Notes: generated by a model not told the origin, from the sequence alone. 64,000 nt of DNA from JAWCNN01 sp038848005 (GCA_038848005.1 JAWCNZ010000002.1:1-64000); one strand, 5' to 3'; counted from the stretch's first letter, positions 18,214-26,782 are shown. A program made the numbers and translations.

Positions 18214-18510
18214 CTAATCACTCTTGTAGGGCTCTAAATGTTCGGGTCTAACAATTATTTCTTTGGTAGCGTTTCCTTGGGTGACGCTTACGATGTAGCT
18301 TCGTCCGCGTTTGGCAATTATTTTGCCAACTTTTCCGTGATAACGCTTGTGGGGCATCCCCTTGTGTACGCTTGGGTCTATTAGGACAACAACGGAGTTG
18401 CCAGGCGCATACTCATGCAATAGCTTGCTTACTCGTATTTTGCCTCTTTCTCTGGGATTCTTTTTTAAGAGCCGCCGCGTCCTAGTGCGGTATCCTTTTG
18501 ATTTCTTCAT
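18214..18510 (-). CDS. rpl21e: Large-subunit ribosomal protein L21e
   Basis: 98 residues, basic. Family features are GYRTRTRRLLKKNPRERGKIRVSK at the N-terminus and the SH3-like core with VVLIDPSVHKGMPHKRYHGKVGKI and RGRSYIVSV. It is the gene upstream of rpoF and 13 bp downstream of pus10 on the minus strand. Confidence 0.96.
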   Translation of the reverse strand: MKKSKGYRTRTRRLLKKNPRERGKIRVSKLLHEYAPGNSVVVLIDPSVHKGMPHKRYHGKVGKIIAKRGRSYIVSVTQGNATKEIIVRPEHLEPYKSD

Positions 18511-18523
18511 TTTCTGTCCTTCC

Positions 18524-19852
18524 TCAATCTCTCATAAACACCTTTAAAACATCAAGTTTCAGAGGCTTAGCTTTGTTTTTAAGAATTTCCGAGACGCTCG
18601 GCGTTGTTCTTCCCCCATCTCCACTCACCAATTCCTTAACATATAATCCTCCTTGACAACGTATTCTCAACTCAGCCTCTTTAGGTGATAATTTCTTTGC
18701 TTTAACCTTATATATGTACTTTTCTCGTGTAAGGTCTGCGCGCCTATGCAAAACACGGAGAGGCGTTCGCTGTTTAACTGTAGCGTTTGTCAATTTCTCC
18801 TCTAAAAGGCGCATGTCCTCATCTGAAATTTCGTTTTCAAACTCCACTGTTACGCGGTATTCCTTTTGCACATGCTCCGCCTTCTTCAATTTTCTAACAA
18901 CAGCTTTATCAGCGAAACGCAACATTGAAACTTCAACTTTACCTTTTGCATAAGCGTTTATATCCTCTTCCAGTTTTTCAAGGTTTAAAAAGCGTTTTTT
19001 CGGCTTTGAAATTTCAATGACGAAGGGTCTGCCTTCGCCGAGCATGCGAGCGTCAACGTCCTCCCTTCCAGAAGCATGAAAAGACGCTTTTGCTCCTCCA
19101 GTTTCGTCTAAAAAGGGCTTGGCAATCAACTCTTCAACGGATTCTGGATACATTTTTCCAGTCCAACCGCATTTTTCGCATCCCCTTCCACGACAGTTTG
19201 CGCATAACCATTTTGATTGGGATATGCCTCTCACAAGTTTTTTGTAGCGACCAGCAATGTAAAGCGGGTTTATTTGAAGCTTTACTTCTTCAAGGATTGG
19301 GTTGACAAGCAAAACCACATCGGGTTTACGGTAATCCACAGTTTTTCCGCTATAATCAGCAATTTTTTTCCCAAGAAGCCTTCCAAACTCGTTCCGCATG
19401 TTTTCGCCGTAGCCCACATCAAACTCAGCCTTAAACTCGTCTTCACGCTCCTCAACCGCCACGGGTAATTCTATCCCAACCAAAAAACTGCTGTATTCGC
19501 AACCCTCAAGCTTTTTCAACGCCGCTTTTGCCATGGCATCTATTTTTTCAAATTTGTTTTCGCATAAAAAACATGCTGCGGGGAAACTCGGAACGTGTTT
19601 TTTCATTTTTTGCAGTATTTCCTTCGCTGTTTCAGAGAAACCGTTCGCCGCCAGAATTTTTAGGTTTTTGACGCCTTCCTTATTTTTTGAAAGGGCTAAA
19701 GCGTGGGCTTCAAGCGTTAAAGCTAATTTTATGGTTTTCCCCCTCTCGTCATTTTCCATTTCATGCCCAAGCAGGGCAAATTGCCTTCCCAAACAATGGT
19801 TGCATAAGGGATATTTTTCAAGCATGCTCAATGCTTTTTCTAAAATGTTCAT
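18524..19852 (-). CDS. pus10: tRNA pseudouridine synthase Pus10
   Basis: ATG 19852 has AAGGA 8 nt upstream and gives 442 residues beginning MNILEKALSML. The N-terminal THUMP-zinc region has CNHCLGRQFALLGH and CFLCENKF, plus a second Cys group CANCRGRGCEKCGWTG. The catalytic Asp is in HASGREDVDARMLGEGRPF. Archaeal Pus10 makes pseudouridine at positions 54 and 55 of the tRNA T-arm. A longer frame from 19912 would overlap srp54 and is less likely. Confidence 0.94.
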   Translation of the reverse strand: MNILEKALSMLEKYPLCNHCLGRQFALLGHEMENDERGKTIKLALTLEAHALALSKNKEGVKNLKILAANGFSETAKEILQKMKKHVPSFPAACFLCENKFEKIDAMAKAALKKLEGCEYSSFLVGIELPVAVEEREDEFKAEFDVGYGENMRNEFGRLLGKKIADYSGKTVDYRKPDVVLLVNPILEEVKLQINPLYIAGRYKKLVRGISQSKWLCANCRGRGCEKCGWTGKMYPESVEELIAKPFLDETGGAKASFHASGREDVDARMLGEGRPFVIEISKPKKRFLNLEKLEEDINAYAKGKVEVSMLRFADKAVVRKLKKAEHVQKEYRVTVEFENEISDEDMRLLEEKLTNATVKQRTPLRVLHRRADLTREKYIYKVKAKKLSPKEAELRIRCQGGLYVKELVSGDGGRTTPSVSEILKNKAKPLKLDVLKVFMRD

Positions 19853-19880
19853 GGTACAATCCTTCATTTTTTCCGCAGAA

Positions 19881-21215
19881 TCACTTAAAATCAAAGGGCA
19901 ACTCTTTCCCAAAGAAAGGCAACTTCTTTTTTCTACGCAAGGTTTTCAACATTCGGCGCATCATCACATACTGTTTGAGGAGTTCTTTAACGTCTTTTTC
20001 GCTTGTGCCTGAACCCCTTGCCACACGCTTTATCCGAGAAGCATTAAACTTTTTCGGGTTTTCCCTTTCTTCAGGCGTCATAGACTGAATGATAACACGC
20101 CACTTTTCCAAACGGTCTTCAGCTAAATCCATCATGTCTTCAGGTATGTTATACGACATGCCGGGAAGCATCCTCAAAAGTTTTCTGAAGGGGCCCATTC
20201 CCTTCATGGCTTCAAACTGTTCATACATATCCGTCAAAGTGAATTTGCCACTTAGTATAGCCTTAACCTTTTTCTCTGGAACTTTTATTTCGGCTTCGCG
20301 AACCTTTTCCAAAAGGGTTTCTAAGTCGCCCATGCCTAGAAGCCTACCGACAAAACGTGATGGAACAAAAGGTTCTATATCCTCTATTTTTTCGCCTGTG
20401 CTGATGAATTTTATGGGTGCGCCTGTGGCGGCAACTGCTGAAAGGGCGCCTCCGCCTCTGGCTGAACCGTCAAGCTTCGTCACGAGAATTGAGCCTATAG
20501 GCGTGGCTTCGTTGAAAGCTTTGGCTTGAACCATTGCTTGCTGACCAATTGTTCCGTCAATGACAAGCATAACCTCGTCTGGCTTAATTTTTTCTTCAAG
20601 CATTTTCATTTCTTTAATTAACTCTTGCTCTTCTTTGTGGCGGCCAGCAGTGTCGACAATTATCACTTCCTTGTCGCTGAACTGCCTCAAACCATTAAGC
20701 ACAATTTTAACAGGGTCTTTAGCGTTTGGCTCGCCATATAACGGCACGTTTATTCTGTTGGCTAACTGTTGAAGCTGGGCATAAGCGCCTGGGCGGTATG
20801 TGTCTGCACATATCAAAGCTGTTTTTAAACCTCTCTTGTGGAAGTGGCTGGCAAGTTTGGCGGCGGCTGTGGTTTTTCCAGAACCTTGTATGCCGACAAG
20901 CATCAGCGTATACCTTTTTCCAGGCTCAATTTTTATTGGGACAGGCTTATCGCCTAAAAACCGTGTTAACTCCTCATAAACAACCTTTATTACGTGTTCA
21001 CGCCGTGAAATGCCAGGGGGAATTTGCTCTTTTAAGGCTCGGTCTTCTATCCGTTTTGAAATGTCAAGCACAAGCTTGACGTTTACGTCTGCTTGGAGCA
21101 AAGCCCGTTGGATGTCACGCACAAGCTCTTTAACAGCAGCCTCGTCCACAATGGAGGCTCGGAAAATCTTTTTTAACGCATCATAAAGCGTGGAGCCCAA
21201 ACGTTCTAAAGCCAT
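19881..21215 (-). CDS. srp54: Signal recognition particle GTPase SRP54
   Basis: 444 residues. The G domain has LVGIQGSGKTTAAAKLA (P-loop), DTAGRHKEEQ, VTKLDGSARGGG and the DARGG-like segment DTYRPGAYAQL. The C-terminal M domain is methionine-rich (MKGMGPFRKLLRMLPGM, MMDLAEDRLEKW) and binds SRP RNA and signal sequences through the RIKRVARGSGTS helix. It delivers nascent membrane and secreted proteins to the SecYEG/beta channel. The terminus is lysine-rich. Confidence 0.97.
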   Translation of the reverse strand: MALERLGSTLYDALKKIFRASIVDEAAVKELVRDIQRALLQADVNVKLVLDISKRIEDRALKEQIPPGISRREHVIKVVYEELTRFLGDKPVPIKIEPGKRYTLMLVGIQGSGKTTAAAKLASHFHKRGLKTALICADTYRPGAYAQLQQLANRINVPLYGEPNAKDPVKIVLNGLRQFSDKEVIIVDTAGRHKEEQELIKEMKMLEEKIKPDEVMLVIDGTIGQQAMVQAKAFNEATPIGSILVTKLDGSARGGGALSAVAATGAPIKFISTGEKIEDIEPFVPSRFVGRLLGMGDLETLLEKVREAEIKVPEKKVKAILSGKFTLTDMYEQFEAMKGMGPFRKLLRMLPGMSYNIPEDMMDLAEDRLEKWRVIIQSMTPEERENPKKFNASRIKRVARGSGTSEKDVKELLKQYVMMRRMLKTLRRKKKLPFFGKELPFDFK

Positions 21216-21310
21216 AACGCCTCTCCAAATTTTAAAATTGGTTGCACATTTAAATAGTATTCCACAAACTTTTTACATTACACAATTTAAAAAGATACCG
21301 AGGGCGCCTT

Positions 21311-22057
21311 ATGGATGACATAAAAATTATAGAGAAAAAGGAAATTCCATCCGGCTGCACGATGCTTTTTGGTTTTCCAGACGTGGGATTAGTCGGCGTT
21401 ATAGCAGCCTCCCACCTAATCTCGGAGGTTAACGGTTTAGAGGAAGTGGCATATGTTGATTCTAGGCTTTTACCGCCACTCATAGTTTTGCATGAGGGGT
21501 TGCCGCATTCACCAATAAGGATTTTTGGAAACCACAACATTCTTTTGGCTGTTTCTGAAACGGCGATACCAGCGGACATTATCTATCCAATAATGTACGC
21601 TCTAATTGATTGGGGAAAAAACAAAAATGTTAAAATGATGATTTCATTAAGCGGCATTCCCGTACAAGAAAGACAAGAAATTGAAGAATTGAAGGTTTTC
21701 GCAGCCGCATCAAATCTAGAAGTGTTAAAAATGGTTCAGGAGCAAGGCATAGAAATATTAAAGGAGGGTTACATGGTTGGTCCACAAGCGATTATGCTGC
21801 AACGATGCGCAAGCCTAGGATTGCCAGCAATAACATTACTTGCACAGTGTTTCTTTAATTATCCAGACCCAGAAGCTGCAGCCCAAGTGCTGAGTGAACT
21901 GACAAAAATAATTGGGTTAAAAGTGGATGTTTCAAAACTTCTGGAGAAAGGCGAGGAAATCCGCTTAAAAGCCAGAGATGTTATGCGTCGAACCCAACAG
22001 GAGCTTTCAAAAATGAAGAAAACGCAAGAGTACGACATGCCACTGTATGTATCATAG
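21311..22057 (+). CDS. PAC2-family proteasome assembly chaperone-like protein
   Basis: 248 residues. The opening MLFGFPDVGLVGVIAASHLI, the LPPLIVLHEGLPH strand and the glycine-rich PQAIMLQRCASLGLPAITLLAQ match the archaeal PAC2 (DUF75) family, with a C-terminal helical extension. Relatives assist assembly of 20S proteasome alpha rings or bind proteasomes; function here is by family. It is followed 12 bp later by an Hsp20 gene, consistent with a protein-quality-control operon. Confidence 0.87.
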   Translation: MDDIKIIEKKEIPSGCTMLFGFPDVGLVGVIAASHLISEVNGLEEVAYVDSRLLPPLIVLHEGLPHSPIRIFGNHNILLAVSETAIPADIIYPIMYALIDWGKNKNVKMMISLSGIPVQERQEIEELKVFAAASNLEVLKMVQEQGIEILKEGYMVGPQAIMLQRCASLGLPAITLLAQCFFNYPDPEAAAQVLSELTKIIGLKVDVSKLLEKGEEIRLKARDVMRRTQQELSKMKKTQEYDMPLYVS

Positions 22058-22069
22058 GCGGGTGGCTAA

Positions 22070-22513
22070 ATGTCGGAAAGAAGAAGACGCTCAATCTTCG
22101 ACTTAATCGATGAATACTTTGAAAATTTGGAGGAATCTTTTAGGCGTTTAAGAGAGTCGCTGATTGAAAAGCCAAGTTGGAATTGTAAAACCTGCACAAT
22201 GGAACCGCTGCATGACATGTCTATAACACCTAATGAAGTTATAGTAACCGTTGATTTACCATACATAGAAGGGAACACCATCAGCGTTAAGCCCATAAGC
22301 AATGAAGCCATTGAAATTTCAGCTAAAATGAAACGGAAAATAAGCTTTGACGATTTTGGCATAACCCACTATAAAGGCGAGTTCCAAACGTTTCATATTC
22401 AAACACGCATTCCAGTGCCGGTTTACATGGACAAAATGGAAGTGCGCTTTAAAAGAGGCATACTTGAAATTCGCTTGCCACGAAAATATGAATACGAAAT
22501 TCCGATAGAATAA
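22070..22513 (+). CDS. Small heat-shock protein, Hsp20/alpha-crystallin family
   Basis: 147 residues. The C-terminal alpha-crystallin domain is visible: VIVTVDLPYIEGNTISVKPIS, EISAKMKRK, FHIQTRIPVPVYMDKMEVRFKRGILEIRLPRK. The conserved A-x-x-x-G-x-L is seen as FKRGILEIRLP. The N-terminal 40 residues are charged and helical. An unusual CKTCTM pair lies just before the domain. It acts as an ATP-independent holdase. Confidence 0.88.
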   Translation: MSERRRRSIFDLIDEYFENLEESFRRLRESLIEKPSWNCKTCTMEPLHDMSITPNEVIVTVDLPYIEGNTISVKPISNEAIEISAKMKRKISFDDFGITHYKGEFQTFHIQTRIPVPVYMDKMEVRFKRGILEIRLPRKYEYEIPIE

Positions 22514-22516
22514 ACC

Positions 22517-22540
22517 GAGAGCCTCAGCTCTCCTTCTTTT
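22517..22540 (+). terminator. Hairpin plus pyrimidine tract after hsp20
   Basis: GAGAGC at 22517-22522 pairs perfectly with GCTCTC at 22527-22532 across a 4-nt loop, followed by CTTCTTTT. It lies 4 bp after the Hsp20 stop codon, suiting an archaeal terminator; pyrimidine-rich ends are usual there. Confidence 0.45.
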
Positions 22541-22672
22541 GGTTCGTCACAAATCAGACGGCTCTTCTCTGCATCATCGGCTCCAAAACATATAAAGAGT
22601 GAAGACTGAGATAAACTTGATGGAAAATTATTTAACGACAAATCGTTAATTCATAGGAAAGGTGGTTGTTAA

Positions 22673-22873
22673 GTGGGAATGGAACGTGCAATACACTTTG
22701 CCACATTTCTTCTTTTGCTTGTTGGTTTATGTGCGATAAGCGCATGGGCGAGCGTCACATACTTAAAGGATAATTTAATGTTGGAGGTTGCGGGCATCGC
22801 ATTAAGCTGGGGTGTCACGCTTTTAGTCCTTTACGTGGGCTATGAAAAGCTCGGCTGGAACTGGTGGAGCTAA
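22673..22873 (+). CDS. Small two-helix membrane protein, unknown function
   Basis: 66 residues with two hydrophobic helices (AIHFATFLLLLVGLCAISAWASV and AGIALSWGVTLLVLYVGY) joined by a short charged segment. GTG 22673 or ATG 22679 could start it, with GGTGG just upstream. It ends 11 bp from the convergent aIF5A stop, so it fits tightly between real genes, and there is a separate upstream region with TATA-like ATATAAAG near 22592. I do not recognise a family. Confidence 0.6.
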   Translation: MGMERAIHFATFLLLLVGLCAISAWASVTYLKDNLMLEVAGIALSWGVTLLVLYVGYEKLGWNWWS

Positions 22874-22884
22874 ACCTTATCCGC

Positions 22885-23277
22885 CTATTTTGCCCTCACA
22901 ATTTTTATTTTGCCGAGAATACGCCAATACTCAACTTCAACGCCCGGAGCGAGCTTCGCCTTCAAATCCTCCTCTTCTGGAAAGGGCGCATCCAAATACT
23001 CGTAAGTTTCCAAATCCATTATTTGGAGACTGGAGGGCGTTACAGCGAAAACTTGTCCGCTCCGCTTTTCGATTATTGGCACGTCTGCAGTGGCATCCAC
23101 AGGCTTAACAAGGCTTCTTTTGGCACCGTCGAAAATGCCGACAGCCACAATGCGAGCCTTAGCGGAACCGTGCTTGCCCGGTTTCGACTTTGTAATGTCA
23201 ACTATACGGCAAGGTTCACCATCAACAATAATGTAACCGCCGACGCGTAAACTTCCAACATCAACAGGCTTACTCAT
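22885..23277 (-). CDS. eif5A: Translation initiation factor aIF5A
   Basis: ATG 23277 gives 130 residues beginning MSKPVDVGSLRVGGYIIV, the usual length; the upstream extension to 23367 looks untranslated. The hypusination loop SKPGKHGSAKAR is present with the modifiable Lys before HG. The C-terminal OB domain starts around VPIIEKRSGQVFAV. The factor relieves ribosome stalling, for example at polyproline. Confidence 0.96.
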   Translation of the reverse strand: MSKPVDVGSLRVGGYIIVDGEPCRIVDITKSKPGKHGSAKARIVAVGIFDGAKRSLVKPVDATADVPIIEKRSGQVFAVTPSSLQIMDLETYEYLDAPFPEEEDLKAKLAPGVEVEYWRILGKIKIVRAK

Positions 23278-23314
23278 CCATTCACCAGCCCATCTCCTAA
23301 CAATTTCAAACAAC

Positions 23315-23331
23315 ACAGATATATACGTTAA
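23315..23331 (+). repeat. 17-bp direct repeat, copy 1
   Basis: ACAGATATATACGTTAA, identical to the copy at 23428-23444. Both lie between the divergent aIF5A and nadK genes and contain a TATATA core, so they may be paired promoter elements. This copy is about 40 bp upstream of the aIF5A start on its non-template side. Confidence 0.5.
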
Positions 23332-23427
23332 GGTGGCAAAAACCATTCTCCACACGCTCCCGCCCATTCCAAATGTTGTTGTCTAATTTTTCTCTCCGAC
23401 AACGACATTTAAACACCAAAAGAGCAT

Positions 23428-23444
23428 ACAGATATATACGTTAA
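23428..23444 (+). repeat. 17-bp direct repeat, copy 2 (candidate nadK promoter)
   Basis: ACAGATATATACGTTAA, identical to 23315-23331. The TATATA core lies about 40 bp before the TTG start of nadK, a normal spacing for an archaeal TATA box. Confidence 0.5.
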
Positions 23445-23474
23445 AATGTCACTAAATAATTAAAAGGTGAAAAA

Positions 23475-24323
23475 TTGTTCAAAAGCGCTGGAATCGTCGC
23501 CCGTTTCGACAAAAAACCAGCTGTAAAACTCGCAGAAGACCTAGCAAAACACTTGCGGGCTAAAGGATTGGAAGTTTATGTAGAAGAAACCTTAGCAGAA
23601 AAAACAAACATAAAAGAAAAAAGCATACCATTAGGGCAAATGAGAACGGATTTTATAATCGCCATCGGCGGAGACGGCACAATCCTAAGAACTTGCGTTT
23701 CAATACCAAAGCCAGAACCGCCAATACTAGCAATAAACATGGGCGTCCGAGGCTTCCTAACAGAAGTTGAACCAAAAGAGGCTTTGATGGCGGTTGACAA
23801 ATGCCTAAAAGGAGAATTCACCATTGAAGAATGCATGAAACTCGCAGTAACAGCAAACAGCACAAAATTTCCAGACGCCCTAAACGAAGTGCTTTTGTTG
23901 GCAGACGAACCAGCAAAAATAGTCTACACCCGCATATTAAAAGATGAAAAGCAAATTCTAAACTGCCAAGCAGACGGGTTAATGGTTTCCACACAAACGG
24001 GGTCAACGGGCTATTCACTTTCAGCAGGCGGACCAGTCCTAGATCCAAACGTGAACGCTTTTGTGCTTACGCCCATATGTTCGCTAAGCATTTTCCGCTC
24101 AATCGTGTTCCCAGCAAACTCAAAATTAACCATAAACGTCATAAGACCTAGAAAAATTCTTGTCGTGATTGACGGACAACACCGCCAACTTATAAAGTCT
24201 AAACTTCCAAGCCTAACCGTAACACGTTCAGAACACGAAAGCGCCTTCATACGTTTTAGGGAAAACTTTTACAACCGCTTGAGAAACAGACTGCTTTTCA
24301 AGGGAATTGGAGGCAAAACCTAA
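23475..24323 (+). CDS. nadK: NAD kinase
   Basis: 282 residues. The GGDG motif is in FIIAIGGDGTILRTC and the NE/D motif in FPDALNEVLLLAD, followed by GLMVSTQTGSTGYSLSAGGPVLDP. These are the ATP- and NAD-binding signatures of ATP-NAD kinase, which makes NADP. The start is TTG 23475 preceded by AGGTGA. It overlaps by one base with the most plausible start of nob1, so the two are probably co-translated. Confidence 0.94.
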   Translation: MFKSAGIVARFDKKPAVKLAEDLAKHLRAKGLEVYVEETLAEKTNIKEKSIPLGQMRTDFIIAIGGDGTILRTCVSIPKPEPPILAINMGVRGFLTEVEPKEALMAVDKCLKGEFTIEECMKLAVTANSTKFPDALNEVLLLADEPAKIVYTRILKDEKQILNCQADGLMVSTQTGSTGYSLSAGGPVLDPNVNAFVLTPICSLSIFRSIVFPANSKLTINVIRPRKILVVIDGQHRQLIKSKLPSLTVTRSEHESAFIRFRENFYNRLRNRLLFKGIGGKT

Positions 24324-24856
24324 CGGAAAAAACAAACAAAAAAGTCATAGTTTTAGACACTTCAGCATTCATAGCGGGTTTCGACCCCTTCTCCATAAAC
24401 GAGAACCAATACACTGTGCCCATGCTTAAAGAGGAAATAATTGAAGGCTTCATGCCATGGATTAGATTCAAAACCGCCATGGAAAGCGGAAAATTAAAAG
24501 TTAAAAAACCAAGCCAAACGTTTATGGAAAAAGTTAGGACTACAGCCGCATCCGCCGGAGAAACCTTTTACCTATCAGAAACAGACACGCAAGTTCTAGC
24601 ATTAGCCCTAGAACTAAAAAACAAAGGCTATTCGCCACTAATTGCGTCAGACGACTACTCAATACAGAACGTGGCAAACAAAATGGGCATAAAATTTGCT
24701 CCATTAGCCACCTTTGGCATACGCTTCCAACATGAATGGATAAGATATTGCCCAGCATGCCGCAGAAAATATCCCGCAGATTACAAATGTAAAAAATGCA
24801 GGGTCTGCGACACCGAGCTAAAAAGAAAACCGCTGAAAAAGAGGGAGTTAGGCTAA
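24323..24856 (+). CDS. nob1: Endoribonuclease Nob1 (PIN domain plus zinc ribbon), start codon non-canonical
   Basis: Coding similarity starts before the first ATG (24416): the frame reads KKVIVLDTSAFIAGFDP, the beta strand with the first catalytic Asp of a PIN domain, from about 24338. Later acidic residues are in SETDTQVLALALEL and LIASDDYSIQNVA. The C-terminal zinc ribbon is CPACRRKYPADYKCKKCRVC. The frame is closed upstream by TAG at 24257, and no ATG, GTG or TTG occurs between there and the catalytic Asp. GGAGG at 24309-24313 points to ACG 24323 as start. Nob1 cleaves pre-16S rRNA at its 3' end. Confidence 0.82.
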   Translation, partial: TEKTNKKVIVLDTSAFIAGFDPFSINENQYTVPMLKEEIIEGFMPWIRFKTAMESGKLKVKKPSQTFMEKVRTTAASAGETFYLSETDTQVLALALELKNKGYSPLIASDDYSIQNVANKMGIKFAPLATFGIRFQHEWIRYCPACRRKYPADYKCKKCRVCDTELKRKPLKKRELG

Positions 24857-24866
24857 CATTTAGACT

Positions 24867-26207
24867 TTAAAGTGATTCCTTCTCAACTTCCTTCACAACG
24901 TCGCCAACTATTTCCAATGCAGTGTCCACAAGCTCTCTTGTGATGTTAAGTGGTGGAGTCATCATAACAGTTGAAACTCCAGAAGGGACCAAGGCAACTC
25001 CGCGTTTCCACGAACGCACCGCAATTTCCAACGCCATGGCAGACGCAGGTTTTCTGCTCTCCTTATCTTCCACAATTTCCACGCCTATAATTAAGCCTTT
25101 TCCCCGCACATCGCCAACTATCCTTCGCTCATCTTTCCACTCCCCAACCCTTTTCAGAATGTAGACGCCTTGTTTGTTTGCGTTGTCCAAAAGCCCCTCC
25201 TCTTTGATTGTGTCTATTACTGCGTTTGCTGCAGCGCATGAAAGCGGGTTACCGCCGAAGGCGCTTGCATGTGAACCGCCAATCCAATCCATAACTTTTG
25301 CTTTTGCAATTGTTGCACTTAGGGGCAGTCCAGAAGCCAAAGCGCCCGCAACACACAAAATGTCGGGTTCAACATTCCAATGTTCAATTGCAAACCATTT
25401 CCCAGTTCGCCCCATGCCACACAGTGCCTCGTCAGCTATTAACCATATGCCATGTTTGTCGGCAAGCCTCTTCAACCGCTGGAAATACTCCGGCGGGGGA
25501 ACAACACATCCGCCTTCGCCTTGAACTGGCTCAAAAAGGATTGCAGCAACATCCTCTGGAGGCAAATACTTCTGCAAAACAATTTCGTCGATAAAGTCAA
25601 CACACCAGTAATGGCATTCGGGATAATTCAATTTGAAGGGGCAACGGTAACAGTATGGATATGGAACATGGGCAACACTTGGCATAAAAGGAGAAAAACA
25701 ACGTTTCTGAAGGGGTTTATTGGCGGTAAAAGCCAATGCGCCCATTGTATATCCATGAAAGCCACCAGCAAACCCTATAAAAAGCTGTTTGCGAGTGTGC
25801 CATCTTGCAAGTTTAACGGCAGCCTCAACAGCCTCAGCCCCGCTGTTGCCAAAAAAGACTTTTTTATCAAAACCGCCAGGCGCTATTTCTGAAAGCTTCT
25901 CAGCTAGAGCGACAACCTCACAATAGTAAAAGCCTGCAAGCGAACAATGCAAAAAACGGTCACATTGATTCTTTATGGCTGCAACGACTTTTGGGTGGCT
26001 GTGACCAACATTTAAACATGCCAAACCAGAGTTAAAGTCAATATAGTTGTTCCCATCCACATCACGAACTATACAGCCACTTCCACCTTCAACAACAAGT
26101 GGATAAAAACGAGCATAAGAAGGAGAAATCAGATGTTCATCTCGCCTAACAATTTCTCTCGCTTTAGGTCCAGGCGGAGAAACAACAATTTTCGGGTAAG
26201 CGCTCAT
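24867..26207 (-). CDS. Class-III aminotransferase homologue lacking the PLP-binding lysine
   Basis: 446 residues of the ornithine/GABA aminotransferase family. Conserved blocks: FGNSGAEAVEAAVKLAR, the ring-stacking GGFHGYTMGAL, LFEPVQGEGG, and the cofactor Asp in LIADEALCGMGRTGKW. The expected AKALGGGLPLSA block reads VAGALASGLPLSA, with Gly in place of the Schiff-base Lys (codon GGC near 25345). A four-Cys segment, CYRCPFKLNYPECHYWC, lies near residue 190. Without the lysine normal transamination is unlikely; it may bind PLP or substrate, or act in another role. A sequencing artefact would need three changed bases. Confidence 0.85.
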   Translation of the reverse strand: MSAYPKIVVSPPGPKAREIVRRDEHLISPSYARFYPLVVEGGSGCIVRDVDGNNYIDFNSGLACLNVGHSHPKVVAAIKNQCDRFLHCSLAGFYYCEVVALAEKLSEIAPGGFDKKVFFGNSGAEAVEAAVKLARWHTRKQLFIGFAGGFHGYTMGALAFTANKPLQKRCFSPFMPSVAHVPYPYCYRCPFKLNYPECHYWCVDFIDEIVLQKYLPPEDVAAILFEPVQGEGGCVVPPPEYFQRLKRLADKHGIWLIADEALCGMGRTGKWFAIEHWNVEPDILCVAGALASGLPLSATIAKAKVMDWIGGSHASAFGGNPLSCAAANAVIDTIKEEGLLDNANKQGVYILKRVGEWKDERRIVGDVRGKGLIIGVEIVEDKESRKPASAMALEIAVRSWKRGVALVPSGVSTVMMTPPLNITRELVDTALEIVGDVVKEVEKESL

Positions 26208-26340
26208 TTCACATCCTCAATAACGGAATAAAAAGGTTGAAGATAATATAATAATTCCTACATTTTTGAAAGGTAAAGAACAAACAGTATCTAACTCAAA
26301 ATTTTACTTGTATTTTGCTGCGAGGAATTGGAGGCGCGTG

Positions 26341-26688
26341 TTATGGTCTGGTTAATGTAATTTCGAGAGCTGAAACATTTGCTTTTTGACCTTCGCCTCT
26401 CGTGACCTCTTCCGTGCTTATGTTAATTTCTTGCAGTTGCACATCCTTAACAAAAGCTCGCCTTAACAATTCAACCGTGTCTACGGCTCTGCTGATTGCC
26501 CGCCCTCTAGCTTTAACAACGACCTTTTTGCAGCCAGCGTTGAAGAAAGTTAGGCATGCAACCACATAGTTCATCACTGGTTTTTTGCCTATCAGCACAA
26601 TGTTTTCATTGGTTTGTGATTTTTGTGCATTCCGTGTAGCCCTTGTTGGTTTTCCCGCGCCTTCCTTACCTTGTTTTGCTTCCGCCAA
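26341..26688 (-). CDS. alba: Chromatin protein Alba
   Basis: TTG 26688 lies 7 nt after GGAGG and gives 115 residues. The core matches Alba: ENIVLIGKKPVMNYVVACLTFF with the acetylatable Lys pair region, then KVVVKARGRAISRAVDTVELLRRAF, and a C-terminal strand VSALEITLTRP. It has a basic, Thr/Gln-rich N-terminal tail of about 30 residues, longer than usual. The dimer binds DNA and RNA and shapes the chromosome. Confidence 0.95.
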   Translation of the reverse strand: MAEAKQGKEGAGKPTRATRNAQKSQTNENIVLIGKKPVMNYVVACLTFFNAGCKKVVVKARGRAISRAVDTVELLRRAFVKDVQLQEINISTEEVTRGEGQKANVSALEITLTRP

Positions 26689-26756
26689 TACATTGCCTCC
26701 TTTTTCACAGCCAACCATGCGACAGCCTAAAGCAGATTATATCATAGTTTTTGAGA

Positions 26757-26782
26757 CTCTTATATTTTTCCGTACAGTACGG
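26757..26782 (-). promoter_or_regulatory. Alba promoter with adjacent palindrome
   Basis: On the minus strand a 13-bp palindrome, CCGTACAGTACGG (26770-26782; 6-bp arms, 1-bp centre), directly precedes an A-rich BRE and TATA-like AAAAATATAAG (about 26758-26768), about 70 nt before the alba TTG start. The position just upstream of BRE/TATA suits an activator site. Confidence 0.5.

Noticed and set aside
23277..23367. N-terminal extension of aIF5A to 23367
   Set aside because: aIF5A proteins begin at the SKPVDVGSLR-type segment; the 30 extra residues do not resemble the family and the region looks like promoter.
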